NCBI GenBank assembly: GCA_949298955.1
Contig: CASFYQ010000007.1
Location: forward strand, 162,537 to 226,536
From: an uncultured Bacteroidales bacterium
GTDB lineage: Bacteria > Bacteroidota > Bacteroidia > Bacteroidales > Barnesiellaceae
Direction: 5' to 3'
DNA: 64,000 bases
Shown here: positions 51,684 to 62,641 of the stretch, piece by piece
Layout of the letters: the number at the start of each line of letters is the position of its first letter
Position numbering within the stretch: the first letter of the stretch is position 1
Program-made: the position numbers and the translations under genes
The notes under the pieces: generated by a model
Databases searched by the model: none
Told to the model about the DNA's origin: nothing
The model's input: the letters and a program-made list of their open reading frames with translations, nothing else

Positions 51684-52595
51684 ACAAATAATATGGCCTC
51701 ATGTGCATCGGGCCGATAGTTCACGACCAACACCTCCACGCTTCTCCCTTCCCGATGGGTTATCTGGTAATTGGAGTTGTTGTAATTCTTGTTCAAATAA
51801 TTGACCGCATATCCCCGACGGGTTATCCACTCGGCCAGAATCGTATTCATTTTACCTCGATGCTCGAGCACATTGGAGAGAGCAAAGGATACCCCCCGGG
51901 CATGCAACTCGTCGAGGATATTGAGCAACGTACGCTCCTGAGCTTCGTTCCAACCGGTAAACCCCCTCCTCCCGTCGTTGTACGTTCCTGTGGTGATAAG
52001 ATAGGGCGGATCGCAATAAACCAAATCGCGTTCGCCCAACCCCGTGAAGTCGAACCGGTCGAAATCGCAACAGGTAAAGGCAATATTCCTTTCGTGCAGA
52101 CGAGTGATGAAGGCTGATAAATTTGCCTTCATCGCTGCATTGAAATGGCTGCGCTCTCGACCGAACGGATTATTGAACTGATGGGAGTTATTAAACCGTA
52201 TCTGGTGATTGAACGAATAGGCGACCAAGACAAACAGGTCCAGCGAATTGCGCCGCTCGTTATAGACTTGGCGAAGAGCCTTATATCCCTCTTCGTTGGT
52301 CAGAGACAGGTGAAACTCCTCGATACGCCGCTCGATATAATTGTCGATTTCTTCCCACGTATGCCCCGAAAATGTCCGGTACAAATCGATAAGATAGGGA
52401 ATGTTGTCATTAAAAAATGTTGTCATTAAAAATAGTACGCTCGGCCCTCACATTCACACCCACATTGCACCCACCGCAGAACAAATCGACAAACGTGCCT
52501 ATCTGACGAGGGAACAATGGGAGCAACTGAGGGAGCAACTTATACTTCCCCCCGATGTAATTGAGCGGCGATTGAATGTAAGGAAATTTCATCAC
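51680..52595 (-). pseudogene. Dam-type D12 DNA adenine methyltransferase, broken by a 16-bp duplication
   Basis: The first 61 codons hold the family start SPLNYIGGKYKLLPQLLP and SAM motif I FVDLFCGGCNVGVN, then stop after FNDNIF. The remainder, from FNDNIPYLIDLYR to 51680, contains motif IV DLVYCDPPYLITTGTYND and is open for 248 codons. The frame is lost because a 16-bp block is present twice (52401-52416 and 52417-52432). With one copy the gene is a 299-residue methyltransferase. No endonuclease gene is next to it. The pair may be the relic of a type II restriction system that methylated two strands separately. Confidence 0.9.
52401..52432. repeat. Exact 16-bp tandem duplication inside the methyltransferase gene
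   Basis: ATGTTGTCATTAAAAA occurs twice, head to tail, with no spacer. Sixteen is not a multiple of three, so the second copy shifts the frame; on the coding strand the amino acids FNDNI are encoded on both sides of the break. Confidence 0.97.
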
Positions 52596-52680
52596 GATGA
52601 TTTTTCGTAAGGCGAAGACAAGTGTTTTTTCCCGAAATTTCCCCTATCCGGCCTCAGATTCTTCCCCTCCCCGAGAATAA

Positions 52681-52714
52681 CGACAGGCGGCTTCCGCAAA
52701 GAAACCGCCTGTCG
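52681..52714. terminator. Terminator of secA
   Basis: CGACAGGCGG (52681-52690) pairs exactly with CCGCCTGTCG (52705-52714); inner TTC and GAA can extend the stem. It lies 24 bp beyond the secA stop. Confidence 0.75.
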
Positions 52715-52737
52715 CGCACATATGGCAAAAGGGGAGA

Positions 52738-56049
<3,312 letters not shown>

Positions 56050-56112
56050 ATAAAGTGTTTGTTTTATTCGTTAATAAAAGTTCCTCCGCGCAGGAGGCCA
56101 TATCTTTCCCTG

Positions 56113-56120
56113 CAAAAATA
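56113..56120 (-). promoter_or_regulatory. -7 element of secA
   Basis: The minus strand reads TATTTTTG, matching TAnnTTTG, 64 bp upstream of the secA ATG. It lies between secA and the upstream phosphatase-fold gene on the same strand. Confidence 0.5.
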
Positions 56121-56155
56121 GTGCAAATTTTGCTAACTCCGCAACAAGGGCCCGA

Positions 56156-57739
56156 TTAGTATTGAATTTCGGAGAGCGGAGCGACGGAAGAACCGTTGGG
56201 CGAACGTATGCGCAGCAAGCGCGAAACGGTGGGAGCAATCGCCGTAGCCTGCACGGGTGTGGCAATGTGTACCGGCTCCACATCGGGAGCGAGGATAAAA
56301 CAAGGGGCGGGAATGGCATTGACACGCACATACTCGCGGGTGTCGTTGTCATCTTCATAAACCACCTCCCAGCCGGGGCAGAGGTCAAACACGAGATCGC
56401 CCGAAAGTTTGGGACAGTAACCGTTGCGCATGGTCGCGATTCGGGCTGTTCCCCCACTCAACAACAGCCGTTGCGAAGTGTACACATCTTGCACACCGGC
56501 CATCTGAATAAGAAACGAGGCCGCCTTGTCGCGCATCTCGTCGGCATCGAGGTCACGCTCCTTGATGAGTTTGCGATTGAGGAATATTTGCCGGTTCTGG
56601 TAGCCCGTCACCCAGTCGCCCTGTCCGTACAAGGCCATGAGATAAACATTCAGCAGCGAAACGGCTCGCCTCGGGTAGAACTCGCCCGAGGGGATATTGT
56701 AGATGGGCGACTCTTTGGCTTCGCCCTTGAAATAGCCTGTCGAGGCCAAAAAGACCACCGTGTGGTCGAGCCCCACTTTCTTGTCTATCTCGTCGAGCAG
56801 GCGGGCGATGTCGCGGTCAAGCCGCACGTAGGTATCCTGCAATTCAAGCCCATACTCCTGCACGGTCTTGTTCAGATAGACCCCGGCCGTATAGCCCACG
56901 TTGAGCATGTCGAGCACACCCCGACGGCCCAAAAGCCCTTTATCGAGAAACTCCACGGCCACATCGGTAATCTCCCCATTGACCAGCGCCGTGGTCTTGA
57001 ACTGCGCGAAACGGTCTCGGCTATCGCGGGAGAAAGTCCGCTTGAACGAGAAATCGTTGGTGAGATAGGGTATCGCCGTATAAAGATCGGGAGTATAGAC
57101 GGGGGTCCATGCCAAGGTATCGATGCGGGTCGAGAGCGAACGCACGTAGTTGAACTGCTCGATATAGACGGGCACATCGCGATAGTAGGTAGTGGTAGCC
57201 CATTTGCCGTTGCGGTCGTTAATCCAGAAGGCACAATTCCCGGCGTGCCCCGCACTGATAATCGACTGCTGGGCATCGGGAGCCACGGCATAGACCCGAC
57301 CCAGGCCGCCGCTCACGATTTTTATCTCGTCGCTGATAGTCGAGGTTTTAAGCCGCTCGGGCGAAAAGGTCTCTTGGGTATAGTTGCCTATCTTGGAAGG
57401 GTCGTTCAGGATAAACTCCTCTCGCTGGAGAGCGGTATTGAAAAACCGCTCCGAAGGTATACCGTGAAAAAAGGGTGTCGTGCCCGTATAGAGGGTCGCC
57501 GTGGCCGAAGCCTTGTCGACATTGGGATAGTCGTAGACCAGATTTTCGCAGACAACCCCCTCCTTCATCAGCCGCTTGAAGCCTTTCTCTCCGAAGAGAT
57601 GCTGCAACGCCACCAGATAGTCGGTGCGCAACTGGTCGACCGTGATGCCTACCACCAGGCGGGGAGCCTGATCGGCCGACTGTACCAGGGGTACGACCAG
57701 CAGTGAAAGAAGGAGTGTCGCTAATACCTTATTTTTCAT
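56156..57739 (-). CDS. Exported alkaline-phosphatase-superfamily protein lacking catalytic residues
   Basis: 527 residues with a signal peptide (MKNKVLATLLLSLLVVPLVQS). The fold is recognisable: LVVGITVDQLRTDYLVALQHL, then ATATLYTGTTPFFHGI, and at the end ATAIAPTVSRLLRIRSPNGS. But the nucleophile Thr before the TLYTG segment is replaced (DKASATAT), the Asp-His metal pair after the VVFL strand is replaced by STG (VVFLASTGYFKG), and the C-terminal metal His cannot be found. It is therefore probably a pseudoenzyme. Its start overlaps the upstream Lnb-type gene by 11 bp, so the two proteins probably work together. Confidence 0.82.
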   Translation of the reverse strand: MKNKVLATLLLSLLVVPLVQSADQAPRLVVGITVDQLRTDYLVALQHLFGEKGFKRLMKEGVVCENLVYDYPNVDKASATATLYTGTTPFFHGIPSERFFNTALQREEFILNDPSKIGNYTQETFSPERLKTSTISDEIKIVSGGLGRVYAVAPDAQQSIISAGHAGNCAFWINDRNGKWATTTYYRDVPVYIEQFNYVRSLSTRIDTLAWTPVYTPDLYTAIPYLTNDFSFKRTFSRDSRDRFAQFKTTALVNGEITDVAVEFLDKGLLGRRGVLDMLNVGYTAGVYLNKTVQEYGLELQDTYVRLDRDIARLLDEIDKKVGLDHTVVFLASTGYFKGEAKESPIYNIPSGEFYPRRAVSLLNVYLMALYGQGDWVTGYQNRQIFLNRKLIKERDLDADEMRDKAASFLIQMAGVQDVYTSQRLLLSGGTARIATMRNGYCPKLSGDLVFDLCPGWEVVYEDDNDTREYVRVNAIPAPCFILAPDVEPVHIATPVQATAIAPTVSRLLRIRSPNGSSVAPLSEIQY

Positions 57740-58997
57740 ATCCGTTCAGTTCTGCTCTTTGGGCGTGCGCCACCCACAAGTAGGTGAGCGAACGCATCAT
57801 CAACACCAACACCAGCGGAATGAATGCCGCGTTGAACTGCTGCGGAATCCAGGGCCAAAGAGCCATGAAAACCAAAAGCCCCGCAAAGTTAGCAAAATGA
57901 TAGTATCTGACGCTATTTTTAAGAGATTTAAACCAAATAAAGAGGGCTGCCACCAACCACAGGGGGTGGAGCCAAAAGGCCGAATAGTTGGGCCAAGTGG
58001 CCGGGTGAACCGAGACGAACATGAGGAAAAAGACAACCACACCTCCCAACCCGTAGGCGGTGAACAGCACTGTGTCGAACACCCGCGAACAGCGACGACG
58101 CCTCATGTCATAGACCGAGACTGCCGCCACAACAGCCGCCAGCACCCAGGCAACAAAGAGGGGAGTGAGGTAAAACGGGGTTATACCGGGCAGGGCGGGA
58201 TTCTCGGGGTCGTAGAGCACCTCGGTGCGGCTCACCAGTGGTACCGAGGCCGAGTCGGGCGTGAGTTGTATCTCGGCACCGGCAAAAGCCTCTTTCAACA
58301 CCTCGGGGCCGAACATTTGCTCGCGATAGGTCATGGGCCGATCCAAGGCGCTTCCCAATGCCAGGTCGATGCCGAAGATGAGCCACGGGCAACGCTCGGC
58401 ATAGCGGTCTATCTCCCGGCGGAAGGTGGGCAACTCTCCCTCGGGCTCGTGATAACGCACCCGCCCGCCAAGGGCAGCCTCGACCATGTTGCGGGGACGT
58501 GTGGCACAGTTGTCGAATAGGAAATTATAACGATATACCCGGTTCTCGGGCAAGGCATTCTCCAGCAAGGCATCGAGGAGGGCCCGGCTCTGCCCGGGGG
58601 TGAGGTTGAGTATCTGCTCGTCGACCCGCGACTCACGCACCGCATAGTTAAGAAGAAAGGAGTGAAAGTCGTTCACTCCCAGACAATAATCGGTCTCTCC
58701 CTTGGTAAAACGCCACACAAAGGCCGGAGCATTGAAATCGAACATGCCATAGTTGAACACATAGTCGAAGCCGCCGGGCCCCGGCTGTCTCACCCGCAAG
58801 GCCGTGTGCCCGAACAGTTCGTACACCTCGGTACCAGGGCCGCACGTGAGCAGACTCACCTGCAACGTATCTTGTGCCTGACGCATCGAATCTTGTGCCT
58901 GCGGAGCCGTTTGCGCCTGTATGCCCGCAGCCGGCAGCAGGGCGACGGCCAGCGCCGCCGCGAATAACCGTACTCTTGTCAACATGCTCGATTTCAT
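57729..58997 (-). CDS. lnb: DUF4105 / Lnb-type lipoprotein N-acyltransferase-like membrane protein
   Basis: 422 residues: signal peptide or anchor, a periplasmic DUF4105 domain (residues about 45-270) and a C-terminal block of about five membrane helices. The domain has the conserved His in VYELFGHTALRVR and the Cys in NFLFDNCATRPRN, the putative catalytic pair. DUF4105 proteins include Lnb, recently reported as the lipoprotein N-acyltransferase of Bacteroides, which lacks Lnt. Several DUF4105 paralogues usually occur per genome, so this may be a relative rather than Lnb itself. It is translationally coupled to the phosphatase-fold gene. Confidence 0.8.
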   Translation of the reverse strand: MKSSMLTRVRLFAAALAVALLPAAGIQAQTAPQAQDSMRQAQDTLQVSLLTCGPGTEVYELFGHTALRVRQPGPGGFDYVFNYGMFDFNAPAFVWRFTKGETDYCLGVNDFHSFLLNYAVRESRVDEQILNLTPGQSRALLDALLENALPENRVYRYNFLFDNCATRPRNMVEAALGGRVRYHEPEGELPTFRREIDRYAERCPWLIFGIDLALGSALDRPMTYREQMFGPEVLKEAFAGAEIQLTPDSASVPLVSRTEVLYDPENPALPGITPFYLTPLFVAWVLAAVVAAVSVYDMRRRRCSRVFDTVLFTAYGLGGVVVFFLMFVSVHPATWPNYSAFWLHPLWLVAALFIWFKSLKNSVRYYHFANFAGLLVFMALWPWIPQQFNAAFIPLVLVLMMRSLTYLWVAHAQRAELNGYEK

Positions 58998-59121
58998 CGT
59001 TTGGAAAACACGGCGTAAAAGTACAACTTTCCGCCCGATTCCCCCTTGTGGTAACTCTTTTATTTTCTTCGACTTTGATAATTTTTACATTTTTAATTTC
59101 ATCTCCTGCCGAATAAATCAT

Positions 59122-59129
59122 TATCTTTG
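59122..59129 (+). promoter_or_regulatory. Promoter of the nitroreductase gene
   Basis: TATCTTTG matches the -7 consensus, with TTTC at 59097-59100 (21-bp spacer) as a near -33 box. The ATG at 59154 lies 24 bp downstream, supporting that start. Confidence 0.65.
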
Positions 59130-59153
59130 CTTGTCACACATAAAAAAAGTCTT

Positions 59154-59762
59154 ATGAAAATCAAAGGTTTACTCCTGTCTCTCCTCATAGTGCCGCTGCT
59201 TGTCCCGGCACAAGACATCGAGCTTCCCCTCCCCCGGAAACAGGGCGGACAACCCCTCATGCAGGCCCTCTCACAACGGGCGTCGACCCGCCTGTTCGAT
59301 ACCGACCGGGTCATCGAGCCGCAGACACTCGCCGACCTCCTGTGGGCGGCCTGGGGATACAACCGCGAGGATAAACGCACCGCCCCCTCGGCGTTGAACC
59401 GGCAGGAGATTTCGCTCTATGTCATCACCCCGCAAGGCGCCTACTGCTACGATGCCCGGCAAAACGTGCTCACCCAAGTGGCGGCAGGCGATTTTCGCGA
59501 AAGCGCCGGCATGCAACCCTTTGCCCGGACGGCGCCGCTCAACCTCATCTTCGTGGCCGACCTCGACAAGGCTCCGGGCAACGACATGATGTTCGTCGAT
59601 TGCGGCTGCATAGCCCAAAACATCTACCTCTATTGTGCCTCGGCCGGACTGGGGACTGTTGTGCGAGGCTCGTTCGATGCCGACGAGCTGGCCCGGGTTC
59701 TGAAACTGAACGAACGGCAAAAAGCAGTATTGACACAAACGGTCGGCTACCCGGCTCAATAA
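59154..59762 (+). CDS. Exported SagB/nitroreductase-family protein
   Basis: 202 residues; ATG 59154 opens a signal peptide (MKIKGLLLSLLIVPLLVPAQ), and an earlier frame start at 59127 would lie on the promoter. The FMN-binding nitroreductase pattern is present: QRASTRLFDTDRVIEPQTLA, LLWAAWGYNREDKRTAPSA, DCGCIAQNIYLYCASAGLGT and the final VGYP. Family members reduce or oxidise small molecules with FMN. The export signal is unusual for a NAD(P)H enzyme, so the electron source is unclear. The DUF5715 gene follows after 22 bp. Confidence 0.87.
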   Translation: MKIKGLLLSLLIVPLLVPAQDIELPLPRKQGGQPLMQALSQRASTRLFDTDRVIEPQTLADLLWAAWGYNREDKRTAPSALNRQEISLYVITPQGAYCYDARQNVLTQVAAGDFRESAGMQPFARTAPLNLIFVADLDKAPGNDMMFVDCGCIAQNIYLYCASAGLGTVVRGSFDADELARVLKLNERQKAVLTQTVGYPAQ

Positions 59763-59784
59763 TCCCCGGAAAACCATCAGCCCC

Positions 59785-60495
59785 ATGCGTCGCTCCCTAC
59801 TCCCCCTCGCATTCGTCTTCGCCTCTCTCCTCATCGCCGGCTGCAAAGGCAAGCAGGTCGAACCCGACTACCCCGAAAGTGCGCTCATCGACACCTTCGA
59901 AATGAAACAGCAAACCCAGCCCCGCCCGGTCGGCTGGCGAAAGAGCCCCATACGGTACGCCAGTTTCCGAAAACTCTTCAACGACCTCAACGACCGCCAC
60001 CTCGCCAGCGCCCGCAAAAACGGCATCGAGCCTCTCGAGTCGCTCGACGAAGCCCGTCGACTGGGATTTTGGAAACTCGCCAAAATCGACAGTTGCGAAT
60101 ATTATACCGTCGACAAACTCACCCACTCCATACCCTACCTCACCCCAAAAACCAAATGGCTGCTCATGACCATCGGCAAGAATTTCAACGACTCGCTGGC
60201 CGGCCGCGGAGCCTGGGGACGGCAAATCATTCTCACCAGCGCACTGCGCTCCGACGAGTCGATACGGTCGCTGCGCCGCCGCAATACCAACGCCAGCGAA
60301 AACTCGGCTCACCGCTACGGCACCACGTTCGACATTGCCTACAACCGCTACAACGTGACCGACTCGGCTTGCTTCGTTCCCTCCGATCGCTTGCGTATCC
60401 TCTTGGGCGAGGTTCTCTACGACCTGCGCAAGGAGCATAAATGTTTCGTGAAATACGAGATACGCCAAGGCTGTTTCCACATTACAGTCCGGTGA
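59785..60495 (+). CDS. DUF5715 lipoprotein with M15-peptidase-like active site
   Basis: 236 residues. The leader ends in LLIAGCKGKQ, so it is a lipoprotein. The C-terminal half shows the zinc site of M15/VanY-type peptidases: LTSALRSDESIRSLRRRN, then SENSAHRYGTTFDIAYNRY (SxHxxGxxxD) and GCFHITV with the last His. It probably trims peptidoglycan stem peptides at the outer membrane. Bacteroidales annotate it as DUF5715. It likely shares a transcript with the nitroreductase gene. Confidence 0.82.
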   Translation: MRRSLLPLAFVFASLLIAGCKGKQVEPDYPESALIDTFEMKQQTQPRPVGWRKSPIRYASFRKLFNDLNDRHLASARKNGIEPLESLDEARRLGFWKLAKIDSCEYYTVDKLTHSIPYLTPKTKWLLMTIGKNFNDSLAGRGAWGRQIILTSALRSDESIRSLRRRNTNASENSAHRYGTTFDIAYNRYNVTDSACFVPSDRLRILLGEVLYDLRKEHKCFVKYEIRQGCFHITVR

Positions 60496-60517
60496 GGCCG
60501 ACACATATCGCTGACGG

Positions 60518-61321
60518 TCATTTCAAAAGCTTTCGTCCTCCGGTCAGGTCCTCCAATACCTGCATCTGTTGTATGGCAATGTGGTTCAGGCGGATGAGCC
60601 GTTCCCGCTGGGGTATGCCGTCTTGTATGAACACCGCATTGAGGCTCTCCATGTTCGACAGGCATATCAATTCGTTGATGGACGCATAGTCGCGGATATT
60701 GCCTTTCAGGTCGGGATGCTTGTCGCGCCATTCCAAGGCGGTCATTCCGAAGAGTGCCATGTTCAGCACATCGGCTTCGTTAGCATAGATGCGTGAAGCT
60801 TGTGCCGGGGTTATCTCCTGCGGAATGAGATTCTGCTTGATGGCATCGGTGTGGATGCGGTAGTTGATTTTCGACAATTCACGCTTTGCATTCCAGCCTA
60901 TCTGTGCCTGTTCCTGCTCCTTCAACCGTTGAAACTCTCGAATCAGGTAAACCTTGAATTCCGGACTAATCCACATGGCAAACTCAAAGGCGATGTCTTT
61001 GTGGGCGTATGTGCCTCCGTATCGTCCTGCTCTGGAAACAATGCCTATGGCATTGGTTTTCTGCATCCACTCTTTTGCGCTCAGCCTGTAACTGTTTAAC
61101 CCGGCCTGACTTTTAATTATGTCGAATTCGGCACAATTAAAATGGGGATTGTTCAGTTTCTCCCAAATGCCAAGAAATTCCACCGTATTTCGGTTTCTCA
61201 GCCAGTTGGAGAAGAAAAACTCACCATCTTTGGCCTTCAGCATGTCGGTAAGGCTGATGTAATCCTCGTCTTGAACACGAATAACCGACACTTCTGTATC
61301 TTTTACGTTGATTTTCGCCAT
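60518..61321 (-). CDS. KilA-N domain protein
   Basis: 267 residues. The N-terminal KilA-N domain has SVIRVQDEDYISLTDMLKAK, FFFSNWLRNRNTVEFLG and RYGGTYAHKDIAFEFAMWIS. The C-terminal half is helical (REFQRLKEQEQAQIGWNAKR). KilA-N proteins come from phages and mobile elements and bind DNA; a stand-alone chromosomal copy is common in Bacteroidales. No other phage gene is beside it. It lies in the accessory end of the window, downstream of a LytTR regulator on the same strand. Confidence 0.9.
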   Translation of the reverse strand: MAKINVKDTEVSVIRVQDEDYISLTDMLKAKDGEFFFSNWLRNRNTVEFLGIWEKLNNPHFNCAEFDIIKSQAGLNSYRLSAKEWMQKTNAIGIVSRAGRYGGTYAHKDIAFEFAMWISPEFKVYLIREFQRLKEQEQAQIGWNAKRELSKINYRIHTDAIKQNLIPQEITPAQASRIYANEADVLNMALFGMTALEWRDKHPDLKGNIRDYASINELICLSNMESLNAVFIQDGIPQRERLIRLNHIAIQQMQVLEDLTGGRKLLK

Positions 61322-61348
61322 TCTTTCTGTTGTTGCTTTATGTGTTTA

Positions 61349-61771
61349 TCAAGGGAGGTCTGTTTTTATGGAGGTTAACCTTTTATCTGTCATAATCACA
61401 AAAATAATGCTTTTATCTCGCATTCCCCATGTTTTACGGGTATTCTTTCCCATTATCCCTTTTTTATCCCTTTTCTTGCCTATCTTCAGACTGTTCCCGA
61501 CCAATGTCTCCACATGCCTGAGGTTTACGATGCGGGAACGATGAATCCGGATGAAGTCGCTTTCGGGCAGCTTGCGCCTGACCGATGCGAGGTTGAAAGA
61601 AATTACGAGGATGCGACCTCCCGTCAGGTAGATGCGGGAATAACTTCCGGCAACCTCTATCCATTGGATTTCATCTACTGATGTTTTGAGATGGTCGTTC
61701 CGCCGCCAGATAAAAGGGTGATAAAGGATGTCTGAACAAGCGAAATAAAAATGCACACCAATAATAGTCAT
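61349..61771 (-). CDS. Stand-alone LytTR DNA-binding regulator
   Basis: About 140 residues from the ATG at 61771; an in-frame start at 61810 would reach into the neighbour's operator. The LytTR domain covers most of the protein: FIWRRNDHLKTSVDEIQWIE, YLTGGRILVISFNLASVRRK, and the recognition segment FIRIHRSRIVNLRHVETL. There is no receiver or membrane domain. The tail after the domain is basic (KKRDKKGIMGKNTRK). It may regulate surface genes nearby; targets are not known. Confidence 0.78.
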   Translation of the reverse strand: MTIIGVHFYFACSDILYHPFIWRRNDHLKTSVDEIQWIEVAGSYSRIYLTGGRILVISFNLASVRRKLPESDFIRIHRSRIVNLRHVETLVGNSLKIGKKRDKKGIMGKNTRKTWGMRDKSIIFVIMTDKRLTSIKTDLP

Positions 61772-61821
61772 ATATGGATATTTGTTTCTATATTTGCAAA
61801 AGAATAGCAATATATGACTAT
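61764..61821. promoter_or_regulatory. hipB promoter flanked by a 12-bp inverted repeat
   Basis: ATAGTCATATAT (61764-61775) and ATATATGACTAT (61810-61821) are exact inverted copies. The -7 element TATATTTG (61789-61796) lies between them, and the second arm abuts the hipB ATG. The pair probably forms the HipB autorepression operator, and may also affect the divergent LytTR gene. Confidence 0.7.
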
Positions 61822-62148
61822 ATGAACAATCTTTCTTATACTACCAACCAAGACATCATCGCCCTTCTTTGCCAACGCTTGAAGGAGTACCGTCTTGCCG
61901 CCCGCATAAGCCAAAGAGAAATGGCGGAGAAGTCCGGCGTAAGCCTGACCACCATCAGCCATCTCGAACAGGGAATGAACCGGAACATCACGCTCAACAA
62001 TTTCATCTCGCTCCTGCGCGTGCTGGGCCTGGAACAGCGTCTGTCCGACCTGCTGCCCGAACTGCCCGTACCCCCGATGGCATTGAAACAGATGAACAAA
62101 TACATACCCAAACGAGTAAGGAGGAACAGTAATGATAAGGAATCTTGA
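61822..62148 (+). CDS. hipB: HipB-type helix-turn-helix antitoxin
   Basis: 108 residues from the ATG at 61822, directly after the operator arm. One XRE helix-turn-helix: LKEYRLAARISQREMAEKSG, then VSLTTISHLEQGMNRNITLNN. The C-terminal tail is basic (KYIPKRVRRNSNDKES). HipB binds its promoter and neutralises the kinase toxin HipA. Its stop overlaps the hipA start by 17 bp. Because hipA is truncated, the antitoxin is now an orphan repressor. Confidence 0.88.
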   Translation: MNNLSYTTNQDIIALLCQRLKEYRLAARISQREMAEKSGVSLTTISHLEQGMNRNITLNNFISLLRVLGLEQRLSDLLPELPVPPMALKQMNKYIPKRVRRNSNDKES

Positions 62149-62455
62149 TGTTTTCCTGTGGAACCGGAGAGTGGGTTCGCTGGTCGCCTACAAGGAAAGA
62201 TACACGGAAAAGATATGCTTCTATTTCGACCGCGACTTCCTCGGCAGCGGATACGACATCGCCCCTTTGCGGGCCTCCATCCATAGCGTTTCCGTCAGGA
62301 ACGGGTTGCCTGTATATGGTGAAAGCGAAAAGCTCTTCGGCGGGCTTCCGTCGTTCATCGCCGATTCACTGCCTGACTACTGGGGCAACAAGGTGTTCAA
62401 CGAATGGGCGAAAATACGCGGTATCAGCACATATCCTGCCGCTATCTTGGTGCGC
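62132..62455 (+). pseudogene. hipA: Truncated HipA toxin (N-terminal domain only)
   Basis: The frame begins MIRNLDVFLWNRRVGSLVAY and includes FGGLPSFIADSLPDYWGNKVF, the HipA N-terminal domain. Homology ends around IRGIST (near 62440). The open frame continues to 62695, but the rest is hydrophobic, contains terminator hairpins and matches no kinase domain. The catalytic kinase part (about 300 residues) is missing, so it cannot be a working toxin. A deletion or recombination joined it to the surface-protein gene on the right. Confidence 0.8.
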
Positions 62456-62554
62456 AGGTGTCTGGTTGCTATTGTTTTCTGTTTCATGCGGGTTACCTCA
62501 TTTTTTATATTATTCTTTTGGCTGCGGTGTCTGTATGATGTTACCGGGCACAAT

Positions 62555-62575
62555 ACTCCCGCCCGGAATGGGAGT
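62555..62575 (+). terminator. Terminator in the hipA/surface-gene gap
   Basis: ACTCCC (62555-62560) pairs with GGGAGT (62570-62575), followed by a T-rich tail. A short stem, but a typical layout for the rightward transcript. Confidence 0.5.
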
Positions 62576-62615
62576 TCTTTTCTTTTTGGGTTATACTTCG
62601 GTTATTTTCCGTTAC

Positions 62616-62635
62616 GGGCGGAACTTTTCCCGCCC
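62616..62635. terminator. Candidate terminator of the fimbrillin/GLUG gene
   Basis: GGGCGG (62616-62621) pairs with CCGCCC (62630-62635) just beyond the stop of the leftward gene at 62642. Confidence 0.45.
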
Positions 62636-62641
62636 GACGGT

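Noticed and set aside
60518..62148. Intact prophage suggested by KilA-N and HTH genes
   Set aside because: No integrase, capsid, portal or terminase gene is in the window; these are isolated accessory genes.
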